Source: Jacaranda mimosifolia
Lineage: Eukaryota; Streptophyta; Magnoliopsida; Lamiales; Bignoniaceae
Assembly (NCBI GenBank): GCA_018894105.1
Contig: CM032121.1
Span: 4,506,507-4,570,506 of the forward strand
Direction: 5' to 3'
Length of the DNA: 64,000 bases
Shown here piece by piece: positions 23,684-34,812 of this stretch; the first letter of the stretch is position 1, and the number at the start of each line of letters is the position of its first letter. Below the pieces are notes generated by a model that searched no databases, was not told where the DNA came from, and saw only the letters and a program-made list of their open reading frames with translations. Both the position numbers and the translations under genes were made by a program.

Positions 23684-24168
23684 ATGGCAGAGGAGATTGA
23701 GTCTCTACACAAAAATAAAACTTGGGTTTTGGTGAAGCCTCTAGAAAATAAGAGGGTTGTTGGATGCAAATGGGTGTTTAAGAAGAAACAAGGAACACCT
23801 GGCGCTGATGATGTGAGATACAATGTGAGGTTAGTTGCCAAGGGTTACACACAGAAGTATGGCGTTGATCTTAATCAGGTTTTCTCTCCGGTCGTGTAAC
23901 ATAGTTTCATGCATTTGTTATTATCTATGGTCGCCTAGTATGATCTTGAACTTGAGTAGTTGGATGTCAAGACTACTTTCTTGCATGGTGAGCTTGAGGA
24001 AACCATATTCGTGAATCAACCAGAGGGATTCATTGTGGAAAGTAAGGAAGATCATGTTTGCTTACTAAAAAGGTCCTTTTTATGGTTTGAAACAATCCCC
24101 AAGACAATGGTATAAGCGTTTTGATTCTTTTATGATCACTTTTGGATTTATTAGGAGTGACTTTGATG
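23684..24168 (+). pseudogene. copia reverse transcriptase, 5' half
   Basis: Starts MAEEIESLHKNKTW, then GCKWVFKKK, RLVAKGYTQKYGVDL and FSPVV, followed by stops at 23897 and beyond. Downstream frames hold LDVKTTFLHGELEETIF and PEGFIV. Reading is broken at 24177 by the hAT insertion and resumes at 27802. Confidence 0.85.
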
Positions 24169-24176
24169 CTTCTGTC

Positions 24177-24310
24177 CATAGTTATTACAGGCGGGCGCCT
24201 GGGCGCCCAGCATGCCCTGGGCGAGGCGCTTGCAGCAAGGTGCCCATAGGCGGGCGCCTTGCTGCGCCTCGCCTAGGCAGTGAGGCGGGCCGCCTGGCCC
24301 GCCTTGCTGT
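24177..24310. repeat. GC-rich hAT left terminus with GGCG motifs
   Basis: Dense GGCGGGCGCC and CGCCTCGCC motifs in both orientations, partly palindromic, in an otherwise AT-rich window. The right terminus at 27713-27781 has matching CTCGCC and CGCCCGCCTC motifs. Confidence 0.8.
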
Positions 24311-24859
24311 TACGGCTTCAATTAAAAAAAAAAATTAGAAGGAAAATTTCCAAAACAGGTCGCGACCCAGCAGAATAAAAATCTGCCTGGCCCACTCCCA
24401 TACACGTTACCCACTGCACGCCGCCCCTCCTCGCCAGTTCGCCTCCACTCGCCGCCCCTCCCCGCCGGTTCGCCGCCGCCGGCAGCCGCCTCCAGGTCGG
24501 TTTTTGTTATTTTTCCTCTTTTTTTTTTATTGTTTACTTTTCTGTTTTCTGTTTTTAGGTCTAGAAAAAAGAGTTTTAAGTTATTTATTTTTATTTAACT
24601 TATTTTAAACTAAGTTTTAATTTTTATGCTTTTTTGTTATTTTTCAAATATTGTTTATGTTTATGTTTGTATTCTTTTGACTGTTTTTATTGTTTTCATT
24701 TGTTGTATTGTTGCTTTTACTTTTTCTGAAATTATTTCAGATTTTTTTTGGCTGTATTTTGTTTTGTTTTGTTTTTTTTTTGCTGTTTTATTTTATTTTA
24801 TTTTATTCATACTTTACTCTAAAATCGAATATATTATTTTACATTTACAGCTTTAAAAT

Positions 24860-27532
24860 ATGTCGTCTTCCAGTTCAGGACAAGTTTCGTCTAGAAAAGA
24901 TCCATGTTGGAAATATGTGAGGTTGGAGAATCCAAAAAGTACAAATAATACTATATGTATTTTTTGTGATAAAAAATATTCTGGGGGAATATGTAGGGCA
25001 AAACAACATATAGTTGGAGGTTTTCCTAATGTGAGACCATGTGAGAAAGTCCCAGATGATGTGAAGGAAGAGATTCAAAATTATATGGGCACAAAGAAGA
25101 GAACTAAAGAGCAAATAATTCTAGAAAAACAGGTTCAACAACAAAGAACTCGAGAAGAATACTTAAGAAGTATTGGTGAGGAAGGTGATAATGATGATGA
25201 AATAGAGAGTCAGGAAGTTTATCAATTGAAGAAAAAAGCAAAAGCAAATGTGAAAGGGCCAATGGATATTTTTGTAAGTCATGGCCAACAATCGACTTCG
25301 AAAGACATGAAAAAACAAAAGGATGTGAATGAGGAGGCATTGAAGGTACTGAAAGGTCGAGCACATTCAGCTATTGCAAGATGGATGTATGATGCTGGGA
25401 TTGCTTTTAATGCGGTGAATTACGATAGTTTTCAGGAAATGATTGATGAGATTTTAAAGCATGGTCCTGGTTTGAAAGCTCCCAGTTTTCATGAGGTGAG
25501 AGTTCCTTTGCTGAAAAAGGAGGTTGATCAAGTGAAAAAAGTGATGGAAGATCACAAAGAAAAATGGAAAAAACATGGTTGCTCTATTCTGTCAGATGGG
25601 TGGAAGGACAAAAGAGAACGAACTTTGATTAATTTTCTCGTTAATTGTCCTAAGGGAAGCATGTTTGTAAAATCAGTTGATGCTTCTGAATATAGCAAGA
25701 CAGGGGAGAAAATGTTTGAGTTGTTGAGCAATTTTGTGGAGGAAGTTGGACCAGAAAATGTTGTTGAAGTGGTTACAGATAATACTTCAAATATGAAGCT
25801 AGCAGGTAAGAGCTATTCGATAGTTTATGTTTATCATAATTCGTATCTTTGTATTTTGTTTTCTTTTTTTTCTTTTTATAATTTCTTTTTATTATTTTTC
25901 TACATTTTCTTATCTTCATAGGACAATTATTGATGGCAAAGTATCCGACTTTATATTGGACACCATGTGCTGCACACTGTTTGGACTTGATGTTGGAGGA
26001 TATATTTAAAGATAGGGACATTCGTCCAATTTTTACAAAGGCTATGCAAGTGAATAGCTATATATATAGCCGCCCCGGTGTAGTAAACTTGATGAGACAG
26101 TTTACTAATTTAGAGTTGGTTAGGCCTGCGGTGACCCGTTTTGCCACAGCATTCCTCACACTCTCAAGGTTTAATTTAGTAAAGAAAGGATTGAGAGCTA
26201 TGTTTGTTTCAGATGCATGGAGTAGTAGCAAATGGGCAAAAGAGCAAAAAGGCATACAAGCAACTAAGATTGTGCTATCTATTGCATTTTGGCGAGGAGC
26301 AACTAAAGCCCTTAAGATTGCTAGTCCTTTAGTCAAGGTTCTTCGGCTAGTTGATGGTGAAAAAAAACCTCCTATAGGTTACATCTACGAGGCTATGGAT
26401 AGAGCAAAAGAGGCTATTGCAAAGAGTTTTGGTGGTGGTGAGAAGAAATATAGCCGATATTTTGATATCATTGATAAGAGGTGGGAAGATCAACTTCATC
26501 AACCTTTACATGCAGCTGGCTACTACTTGAACCCAGAGTTCTTCTACTCAAATCCGAATATTGATGGTGATAAGGAGATTATATCTGGGTTCTATAAATA
26601 TCTTGAAAGATTGGTTATAGATACACGTACCCAAGATGTAATTCATGAAGAATTAATGCGTTACAAAAATGAAGAAGGCCTCTTTGGATATAATATGGCA
26701 AAGAGAAAGGACCACGAGATCACCAGGTAATACCATAAACTGGATTTCTGAATATATCTTAAAAATTAGAATATGAAAATGTCAATGTTACTTTATAATT
26801 AAAGTGAGGTACTGAGGTTTTTCAATTTTCGCAGCAGATTGGTGGAGGTCTTATGGCAGTGAGACTCCAAATTTGCAGAGTTTAGCCATTAAAATTCTTA
26901 GCCTTACTTGTAGTGCATCTGGGTGTGAGAGAAATTGGAGCTTCTTTGAGCATGTAAGTTTAGTCATACAGTATTATATTTAGTTTCAATTGTAGAAAAT
27001 AGAAATATTTTTTCGTATGTACTTATTCATCAATGGTATACGAAATTGATAGGTCCATAGCAAGAAGAGAAATAGGTTGGCTCAAGCTAAAATGAATGAC
27101 TTGGTGTTTGTGAAATATAATAGAGTATTGAGACGACGTTATAAACTCCGTGATAAGATTGATCCTATATCTTTGGAGGATATTGACGACAATAATGAAT
27201 GGTTGGTGGGTGAAGATGATGGAATGAGTGAAACAAATGATGATGAGATGTTTGATGATGGCCTAACATGGGAAGATGTTGCCAAAGCTTCTGGAGTTGA
27301 AGAGCCGGCATACTTTACTAGAGAGAAGAGATTATCTACTTCAAAAGCTCCAAGTTTTGATGTTAGGAAAGAAAAAGGAAAGGTGAAGATAGGCACTTCA
27401 AATACGTCTAGCACACGTTTATGCCTTATTGATGAAGCTGAAGATGATGAAGAAGAGTGTGAACCTATTCATGGTGGCCATGAAGATGATGAATTTGCAT
27501 TAGATCTGAGTGGGGATGAGGATGACATATGA
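24860..27532 (+). CDS. hAT transposase (4 exons, probable frameshift)
   Basis: Exons read by splice signals: 24860-25805, 25922-26726, 26835-26953 and 27053-27532. Start ATG gives MSSSSSGQVSSRKDPCW. Residues about 15-70 form a BED-type zinc finger (CIFCDKKYSGG...QHI). A DUF659-type region follows with HGCSILSDGW (first catalytic Asp) and VVTDNTSNM (second Asp). Exon 2 has the conserved CAAHCLDL. Exon 3 has DWWRSYG and SGCERNWS, with the catalytic Glu; exon 4 completes the dimerisation domain (HSKKRNRLAQAKMNDLVFV) and ends in an acidic tail. At the exon 2/3 junction the frames do not match: EIT..ADWW needs two more bases, so a 2-nt deletion near 26722 probably inactivates it. An unrecognised alternative splice site is possible. 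Confidence 0.85.
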
Positions 27533-27801
27533 TTATTTATTCTTATTTGACTATAGATTAGTATTTTTACAAGTTACGAATAGACTTTTGAAGTGTGAAC
27601 ATAGATTATTTTAACATTATTTCTATGTCCATATGTTTTTTGTCATTTAAACCATGTTTTTTGGAATTTTTGCACTATATATATATTTTTATATATATAT
27701 ATTTTTTAAATTGTCGCCTTGTTCGCCTTTTGGTCGCCCGCCTCTCGCCTTAAAAATGGGCCTCTCGCCCGCCTCTCGCCTTTAATAACTATGCTTGTGT
27801 C

Positions 27802-28826
27802 TGCTATTGGATATTATTTGATAATTCTCTCATCTATTTGCTTCTTTATGTGAATGATATGCTTATTGCTGCAAGGTATATTTCTGAGATCAACACGCTT
27901 AAGGCTTAGTTGAGCAGTGAATTTGAGATGAAAGATTTAGGTAGTGCAAAGAAAATTTTTGGAATGGAAATACATCGTGATCATTGTGCAGGAAAATTGC
28001 TCCTATCTCAAAAATAGCATATTGAGAAAGTTCTTGAGAGATTTGGGATGAAGGATTCTAAGCTTGTCTGCACTCTACTTGCATCACATTTTAAACTATA
28101 AGCTTCATTGTCACCTCAATCAAGCGAAGATGAGGAACATATGTCTTGTGTTCCGTATTCTAGTGCAGTTGGGAGCATGATGTATGCTATAGTGTGCACT
28201 AGGCCTGATATTATGCAAGCTGTTAGTGTGCTAAGTCGTTATATGGTTCATCTTAGTAAGGAGAATTGGCAAGCTGTCAAATGGATTTTTCAGTACTTGA
28301 AAGGTATGTCGAATTTGGGTTTGTTGTTTGACAGTTGCGAGACTTCATCTGGAGGTGGAGTTACTGGATATATTGATTTTGATTTTGCTAGTGATTTGGA
28401 TAGAAAGGGTTCACTCACTGGATATATTTTCACTTTGTTTGGTGGTGCCATTAGTTGGAAGGCTATTCTTCAGCTTACAGTTGCCTTATCAACTACAGAA
28501 GCAGAATATATGGCTGTCACTAAAGTAGTAAAAGAAGCTCTGTGGTTGAAAGGTTTAGTTCATAGTTTGAGACTTGAGGTGGAGGTTCTTTTTGTATATT
28601 GTGATAGTCAAGTGCTATTCATCTTACACAAAATCAGATGTTCCATGAGAGGACCAAGCATATTGATATACAGTACCATTTCGTTTGTGATCGTATATCT
28701 AGTGGTGAAGTTTGTGTCGCTAAAGTAGCTAGTGAAGACAATCCAGCAGATATGACGATAAAGCCAGTGCCTACGCACAAGTTCAAGCATTGCTTGGATT
28801 TGGTGGGACTGAGTTGTTTTGATTGA
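27802..28826 (+). pseudogene. copia reverse transcriptase 3' half and RNase H
   Basis: Resumes after the hAT. LLYVNDMLIAA has YVND instead of the catalytic YVDD. It is followed by MKDLGSAKKIFGMEIHRD, then PYSSAVGSMMYAIVCTRPDI, and RNase H text TGYIFTLFGGAISWKA, ALSTTEAEYMAVTK and EALWLKGL. The 28638-28826 frame ends the protein (ERTKHIDIQYHFV, NPADMTIKPVP). Stops at 27909, 28016 and 28099 and a frame change at about 28630 show it is dead. Confidence 0.88.
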
Positions 28827-28929
28827 TTACCCTTTGGGGTTTTATGTAGAGTTAGAGATGATGCTTACTATTTTATTTTTTGGGATTGATATGCATTTGT
28901 GACTTGAACTTTTGATCCAAGGTGGAGAT

Positions 28930-29337
28930 TGTTGTATTTATGGCTCAAAAGTTCTTTGGATGAAGTGTTTTGAGCTCAAGCTCAAGGTTTTTTGAGCTCC
29001 AGTGCATAACCCTACAGGATTGACGAGATTAGATAGAGTGTTCTGTACCCTAGCTCAAATTCGTATGAGCCCAAGCTCGACAGTTTGTTATTTTAGAAAC
29101 CTCTTTATATTGGGTTTTTTGAGAAGGGTTTTGAGAGCAGTAAATACAAAAATTTAGAGAGCACGTTTGTTCTTCTTCTTTGGCTTTGGGAGACCTTTTA
29201 TAAGCTTTTTGGCACCTCAAACAATCTAGTGAAATTCCTCTTCTCTCGCCCGCGGATGTAACCCAATTAAGTGAACTACGTAAATTGTGTCTTGAAATTT
29301 TCTTTATGTATTTCAATTTCCTACTTTATTCGTAACA
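28930..29337 (+). repeat. 3' LTR of copia
   Basis: Partner of 20827-21235, preceded by the purine tract AAGGTGGAGAT (28918-28928). Confidence 0.9.
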
Positions 29338-29342
29338 CAAAG

Positions 29343-30015
29343 CAAGTCGAGGATGCCTCTCTCTGGTTTAGGCACGTGCACGGGACAACGGGAGCTGCCT
29401 TCATTATGTGAGGGCTAAATTTTTCAAGATGCTGCCTGACATTCGCACGGTGGTGGTGCAATAGTTTATGTTGACTTGCCTTTATCGATGCCATCACGGT
29501 GTTTGGCATAAACAATGTCAAGGAAGTGTTCAAGAAAGCAATGAAATAGTTGGAGTTCTTGGGCTATCAATTTCTTAAGGAGGATAAGGCTCGACTCAGT
29601 GTGTTTAAGAATGAGTAGTTGGAAGACTATACAAAGATGCTCCTGCTGAAGCAACGGAACCTTGCTCATCCAAAAATTCCTCTTGTGGGTCAATAATTCG
29701 AATCTGCCAATGCGTTCACCTACGAGATCAAGAACAAGAAAGTGGATATGACCAAGTATTTCCTAGCTGCCGAATGTTAGTTCTTGGGCGATGAGGTTGG
29801 ACTATCTTGGCTAGTCGGTGTGCCGCTTTCTGGGCAAGAGCAGGAAGTTGAAGGTCTGCAACAGTCGTTGCGGTCGGCACCACAGGTGAGGATGAGCTCG
29901 ACAAGGCCGTGGATGAGGTCGCAGGTAAGGCAAGGGAAATCGCTGCTCGTGCTGGTCCGAGTGAAGAGGTTGGGTCCAGCTAATTGTTTTAGAAATTCTG
30001 ATGATGTAATCTAAA
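29343..30015 (+). pseudogene. unidentified antisense reading frame of gypsy remnant
   Basis: Decayed coding-like sequence in shifting frames: NNVKEVFKKAMK, LEFLGYQFLKEDKARLSVF, LEDYTKMLLLKQRNLAHPK, AFTYEIKNKKVDMTKYFLAA and finally DELDKAVDEVAGKAREIAA before a stop near 29982. It is probably continuous with 20771-20826 (KSHLDDLLNK), because the copia inserted between them. It is antisense to the gypsy integrase at 32335-33420 and its 3' end faces it. I do not recognise the family; some gypsy-associated extra proteins end with similar charged tails. Could also be a captured host fragment. Confidence 0.4.
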
Positions 30016-32334
30016 CAATTTCTCGTTTTGAGTTGTAATCTGAACAATTTTTAGTTCTGACTTGAAGAATTTGTATTTTTGAACAATTTTTAGTTTTTAT
30101 CGATGCTTCTTGTCAAATAGAGTATTCCTCTTTTTATTTTTCATTGTTTGTGTCGTTTTAAATTGATTTGTAAGTGAGAGGTCGACCTTTCTTTGTGTTA
30201 ATTGGTTGAAACCAGTTTAAACCGTAAATTGTGTTAATCCTTAGATGATTTTGCATAAAGTTTAGAGTTTTGATTATGATAATATTTGTTGCATGATTAA
30301 TGTGAATTATTCCCAGAAATCTACTAGAACTTGTCTTATGTTGTTTGGAAATTATCTTGTGTTGTCTGGAACTTATCTTCCTTTATATTGATTTTGACAG
30401 CATATCTTTATATTTGATTTAGCACATCACATCTTTTATTTATGGAAGGAAAATCACGTTGCTGATCCTGAATTTAAACATGTGCTCATCATGGTTAGAT
30501 TCAATGAATGTAATATATGGAATGATTGACTAATGGCTTCTTTCCTTTTTCTATTATCTTATTCCAAATTGATAACCTTTTAATACTTTAAGGAAAGGGC
30601 ATTTTTCAATTAAATCATCTTCAAATAATTTGCAGAGAATTTGTAAATCTCGTCTGGGATCTGCTTCCATAAATAATTAGATTTTGACTTACCTTTTTCA
30701 TGGAGATCATCTAGATTGATTCTCATATTAGGAAAGTCTATTCTTCTTAGCTCTAAATCTTGCATCTTTGGCTTACTAAATATATTTGTCTGATTTAGAT
30801 GCCATAATTATTTCAAACTATTCTTTCCTTATTTAACTACTGGAATCTGTCAGAATGTGCTGGAACTAACTTTCTTTATTTAATACAATCTCTTAAGGAT
30901 TCTAGCTTAAATTTTATATATTCATTTAATAGGAAAGAAGATCAGTTTTGCTGCATTATTAATTGAGTCCGCAATTATGCTTTAATCATGCTCTAGCGGC
31001 TTCTTGCCTTATGAGTTGTTTCCTTATTTGTATCTAACGGCCACTTACCAAAAAGGAACTTATAGTTGTTGGTAATACATCTATATATTGAAAAATATGC
31101 AACATTCTACTAGTGAATTACTAAGTCAGGAAAGAACTTTGTTAAGTGTCTTGAGAAGTTGTGTGATACTCTCATACGCGCTTTGTACTTAATTGTTGTT
31201 AATTCTTTGCTCTACGTGTGTTTTCGAGGGACATTGTGATGAAGAAGGTCAAGTGGAACTAGCCTTCAATGGACCTTGGGGAGACGAGGACAAGGTGATT
31301 TTTGTCTCGAAGAACCTAGTGGTGAAGAGGGACGGGAGTTGTACCTGCTCTCGAGGGACCCTGTGAAGAGAACAAATCGGTGTTTGGTTGCTCTAAGAAC
31401 CTCTAGGTGAAGAAACCAGTAGGGCGGTACTGTCTGGAATCTTCTGTGGTGTTCTTGGTTCCAGTCTGGAAGAAGAAACTAGAGCTTTCCATACGGAGTG
31501 GCAACAATTCATGCATCAGTCCATAGATATTGTGCAGGTGAATCTAACAGAAGTTCCCTCAGGCCTATTCATAAGCAGCTGGTTTCACAGTGTTCTGGAA
31601 TCTTCCTTATCTCGTTTAGGATTCTGGTTTAGCTCTTTGCGAAGAGTTGGTTTTTCACCCTGCTAAGGTGTTTCTGTTCCTTAACTTTCATTGTGCCAAA
31701 TTACTATTCTTAACTATAGAACATTCTTGTACATTTATTAATTTGATAGGTTTAAATTCTAAGTGAAAGCTTAGGTAGAAGATGTAGGCTTATTGAACCT
31801 CTATAAATATCAGTGTCTTTTTACTTCTGATTTACTATTTTTCTTATCACTGGTTTGACTGGTATCTTAACTAGTACTTACAAATTCCAGTCAATAACTA
31901 AAATTGTTTTTTCTGCAAAAGACATAATTAGTTTTTGAAAGGCTAAAAAGTATTTTGAGTGATAAACTTTCGCTGCATTAAAATCTCTTTAGCCTAATTC
32001 ACCTCCTCTTAGGCATATAATTACTCACAAATTGTATGGTTGCTTGCTGTCAACCATGCGCTTTGAAAAGACTAAATCTCACTCAACTTATAATTAACTA
32101 ATCCCAGCTGGTCGACTTTTACGAGAAGTCGGGATCTTATTCTAAAATGAGAATCTGGTTCTTGTGTACTTCGAGAAGACTAGATCTTGTGCAATTTATG
32201 CTTATTTCATCTGTGTTGGACAATTAAAATAATAAGAAAATAGGGTCTCACTTTGAGACAAGAACTTGGTCGAGGAAACAGGATCTTATAAGATATAAGT
32301 ATTTCGAGAAGACAAGATCTCGTTTATACATAGT
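30016..32334 (+). other. LTR-like non-coding DNA in intron
   Basis: No gene. At 31990-32010 the text TTTAGCCTAATTCACCTCCTCTTAGGC resembles the C-rich segment near the 3' end of many copia LTRs. Upstream at 31230-31640 GAAGAACCT / AGAAACCA units recur. This suggests a solo or partial copia-type LTR, but I could not find TG...CA ends or a target duplication. The stretch at 32090-32335 repeats ACGAGAAG[T/A]C...GATCT[T/C] text. Confidence 0.3.
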
Positions 32335-33420
32335 ATCTCTCAAATTTATGGCATTCCATGGTCATGATAGTTCATTACCCTCCATGTCTGCTAAGCAGTA
32401 GGAGTTGTTTTTGGCGACTTTTACAATGTTGTAAGGGTCTTCCCGTTTCGGGTCGAGTTTGCCAACATTCTTCGAGACCCCCACTTTTTTGAGAACAAAA
32501 TCACCAACCTGAAAGCTTCTTGGTCAGACAAACTTGTTGTAATTCTTTGTCACGATCGACCTGTACCTTTTCATCTTCGTGTATGCTTGCTGACGTAGCT
32601 CATCGACCATCTCTAGATCGAGTAGTCTTTCTGATTAGTTTCTTATCGGGTTGTAATGGATTACATGAGCTATGTGCCATATCAGTCCAGTGGGGATCAC
32701 AACGTCCGAACCATAGACCAGGTTATAAAGGTTGTGAACTGTGGCTGTTCTTGGGTTTGTTCTATAAGCCTATAGCACGCCTGGGAGGTCGTTTGCTTAA
32801 TTACCCATAGATCCCTCGAGTCTTGATATGATCCAGAATAGTTCTATTCGTGACCTCTGTTTGCCCGTTTGCTTGTGGATTACCTATTGATGTGAAATGT
32901 TGCCGTATACCTAGGCTTTCGCACTAATCTTTGGTATTTTTGCTTTGAAATTGTGTGCTACTGTTAGATATTAGCACTTTTGATAAACCAAAAAGCTAAA
33001 TAATGTTTTTCCATAAGAAACTCCTTATCGCAGCTTATGTTATTTTTAGGACGGCTTCTGCCTCGATCCATTTGGTGAAATATTCAACTACGACTATCAT
33101 ATACTTCCTTTGTCCTGTAGCTTTTGGGAATGACCCGGCAATATCTACTTTCCACCGATCGAATGGCCAAGTGACATTAACTAGTACTAAGGTCAAGACT
33201 AGCTGATGGCTGACGTTGGCATGCACATGGGCATTTTCTGGTGAAGTCGATTGCATCTTTCGATAATGTTGGCCAAAAGTATCCCTTTCTAATGACTTTG
33301 TAATCTAATGCTTGGCCACCAGAATGGTTACCACAGATACCTGAGTGGATTTCTTTTAGCACCTCCAAAGCTTCATCTGGTTTCAAGCTTCATAACGGGG
33401 GACTAGAAAGGGACTTATGT
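32335..33420 (-). pseudogene. gypsy integrase remnant
   Basis: Minus-strand integrase. The zinc-binding part (33386-33250) has IHSGICGNHSGG, YFWPTLSKDA and KCPCAC. The core (33175-33040) has WKVDIAGSFPKATGQRKYM and VEYFTKWIEAEAV. The rest is broken by stops. The C-terminal part (32800-32335) has VHNLYNLVYGSDVVIPTGL, RQQAYTKMKRYRS and FQVGDFVLKKV, ending near PWNAINL. No reverse transcriptase precedes it; LTR sequence lies directly upstream, so most of gag-pol has been deleted. Confidence 0.75.
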
Positions 33421-33479
33421 ATAGTTGTCCAAACTCATTGAGAGCAAACTTGCCTACTTGACCCCTCAACCTCTGAGCT

Positions 33480-34226
33480 TTTGACTTATCCCCTAGTACG
33501 TTAGGCTAGTCGAGAGGGTCCTCGGCTAAGACTCTTCGATGCTTAAGTTAGTAGATACTCGATCGAAAGGTAATTTGGTAGAGCAACAGTTTATGAGAGT
33601 GTAAAAGCATACCTTTCTGGCTAAAATGAGGGTATTTATAGTGCCTATTGTTTAAGGGAGATGTTGGGTCGAAACGATCATGTTCTCCATACCATCTAGC
33701 GAGATCTGCTTCTCACCATAAGGGTATTGAGGGTCATTTTAGAGTTGGCCGGTAGCCATGCTTTTTTGACTGACCGAAAATAAGGGGTGCCCTCATCGTA
33801 ATTAATGTAGAGGTGACCGGCTGACGGAATCATTAATTCAGACAGGATGGTAGTTCAACGACATTAAATGCTGACATGACTGGTGGTAGTCGCTGTAATT
33901 AATGCGGCCCTAATTGAGGGATGTGTTGCTCTGTAACCTACTCGACCAAACACGGCCAAGAGGACTACGGTCATGAACATCTGCGCGACTCTCGTTGACC
34001 CTCTATCAAAGTCGATTATCTCTATTCTATTCGAGATTGTATATTTATATTTGGGCCTAAGTGCTGGCTTGGGCCTAATGGTGAATATTGGGCCGATTAT
34101 TTTAGGTTCGCCGATTGTAACCATATCACTTTCCAATTTATTATTTTGTGGAAGACCTATCAAGATACCAAGACTTGCATCAACCAAGATTTTCCAAACT
34201 TTCTTCTCCGTTTTAGAGGCACAACA
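33480..34226 (-). repeat. gypsy LTR (5' side of the remnant), minus orientation
   Basis: On the minus strand it starts TGTTGTGCCTCTAAAAC (34226) and contains TATAAATACCCTCATTTTAG at about 33637, then TTAAGCATCGAAGAGTCTTAGCCGAGGACC, a typical gypsy LTR end. The 33528-33655 part recurs at 20628-20758. The downstream boundary is approximate. The open frames at 33864-34187 and 33973-34248 are LTR sequence. Confidence 0.55.
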
Positions 34227-34479
34227 AAGTTATATATATATATTATAAAAGGTTGTTATATAGCTAATAGAGTATATACCAGTAACTAGATTGCTGATCC
34301 AATGAAATGATGAAAATAAATAGATCGACTCAAAAGGTAATGCAATACTCGTCAAAATTGAAATTTCATGTCAGCCTTATTGACCAAAGGCGACAAAAAT
34401 ACTTGAGCTTACCACTCAAAATAGGGAACTGATTGCTATTCAAATATAGTGAGAATACAAATGATAAAGAAAGTAATAC

Positions 34480-34521
34480 CTTAGGGCATGACTCTGTCCC
34501 CCATGCCATAGCTGAAATCGC
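34480..34521 (-). CDS. HISN8: HISN8 exon (AISAMAWGTESCPK)
   Basis: 42 bp, phase 0, CAG acceptor and GTATTA donor; 14 residues. Confidence 0.92.
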
Positions 34522-34606
34522 CTGAACAAGTATCTTGAATTTTAGTACCAAAAGAAAGTGAGTCCCCATATACATAATATATAGTAAGAATATACAGCAC
34601 TCTAAC

Positions 34607-34669
34607 CTGAGCACCTCCAGCTTTAAGAATATGCGTGACGCCTGCTTTCTTAGCACAATAAAGAACCTC
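34607..34669 (-). CDS. HISN8: HISN8 exon (EVLYCAKKAGVTHILKAGG)
   Basis: 63 bp, phase 0, TAG acceptor and GTTAGA donor; 21 residues ending GGAQ. Confidence 0.92.
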
Positions 34670-34740
34670 CTACAAGCAAACAATGGCTAGTGAGCCATGT
34701 AAAATCAAAACTTGTATTATGTCAAAATGAGAACAATTAC

Positions 34741-34812
34741 CTTACAAATGTTGCCGTCTTGAGCTGGAGGAGTTGCAAGTACAATAGTTTTACACCCAAC
34801 AATCTTAGTGGG
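34741..34812 (-). CDS. HISN8: HISN8 exon (GCKTIVLATPP)
   Basis: 72 bp. The acceptor is CATCAG before CCCACTAAG and the donor is GTAATT. It encodes PTKIVGCKTIVLATPPAQD then GNICK. The upstream AG was chosen because it restores the family's SVPAQ junction with the previous exon. Confidence 0.9.

Larger units (their letters stand above)
24177..27793 (+). mobile_element. hAT transposon with near-complete transposase
   Basis: The ends are inverted repeats: CATAGTTATTACAGGCGGGCG on the left, and CATAGTTATTAAAGGCGAGAG at the right end read in reverse complement. Flanking 8-mers are CTTCTGTC (24169-24176) and CTTGTGTC (27794-27801), an 8-bp target duplication with one mismatch, as expected for hAT. 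The 130 bp inside the left end are strikingly GC-rich with repeated GGCG/CGCC motifs, and the right end repeats CTCGCC; these are likely subterminal transposase-binding repeats. A four-exon transposase runs along the + strand. It inserted into the copia reverse transcriptase, so it is the younger insertion. Confidence 0.9.
20827..29337 (+). mobile_element. Ty1/copia retrotransposon with nested hAT
   Basis: LTRs at 20827-21235 and 28930-29337 (409 and 408 bp) both start TGTTGTATTTATGGCTC and end CGTAACA. A primer site TGGTACCAGAGC (21239-21250) follows the first LTR. A purine tract AAGGTGGAGAT precedes the second. Flanking 5-mers are CAAAA and CAAAG, a target duplication with one change. The interior reads gag, protease, integrase, reverse transcriptase and RNase H, the copia order, with many stops. 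A 3.6-kb hAT splits the reverse transcriptase. The protease and integrase text resembles the Tork/Tnt1 side of copia; this clade assignment is tentative. The LTRs differ at scattered sites, so it is not young. Confidence 0.9.
19403..34479 (-). other. 15-kb HISN8 intron with nested transposons
   Basis: The intron joins the SCPK exon to the VEKIYGPG exon, which are adjacent in the protein family. From left to right it holds ordinary intron sequence (19403-20480), a gypsy LTR remnant, a complete copia with a hAT inside it, an antisense gypsy reading frame, LTR-like DNA, a gypsy integrase and LTR (32335-34226), and a short normal stretch. All exon-flanking splice sites of this intron are intact. 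Confidence 0.85.

Noticed and set aside
24626..24920. Hydrophobic small proteins upstream of the hAT transposase
   Set aside because: The Phe/Leu/Ile-rich frames come from a T-rich leader; the true start is the ATG at 24860 followed by a BED finger.
32520..32810. A + strand gene
   Set aside because: It is the antisense shadow of the gypsy integrase C-terminal region.
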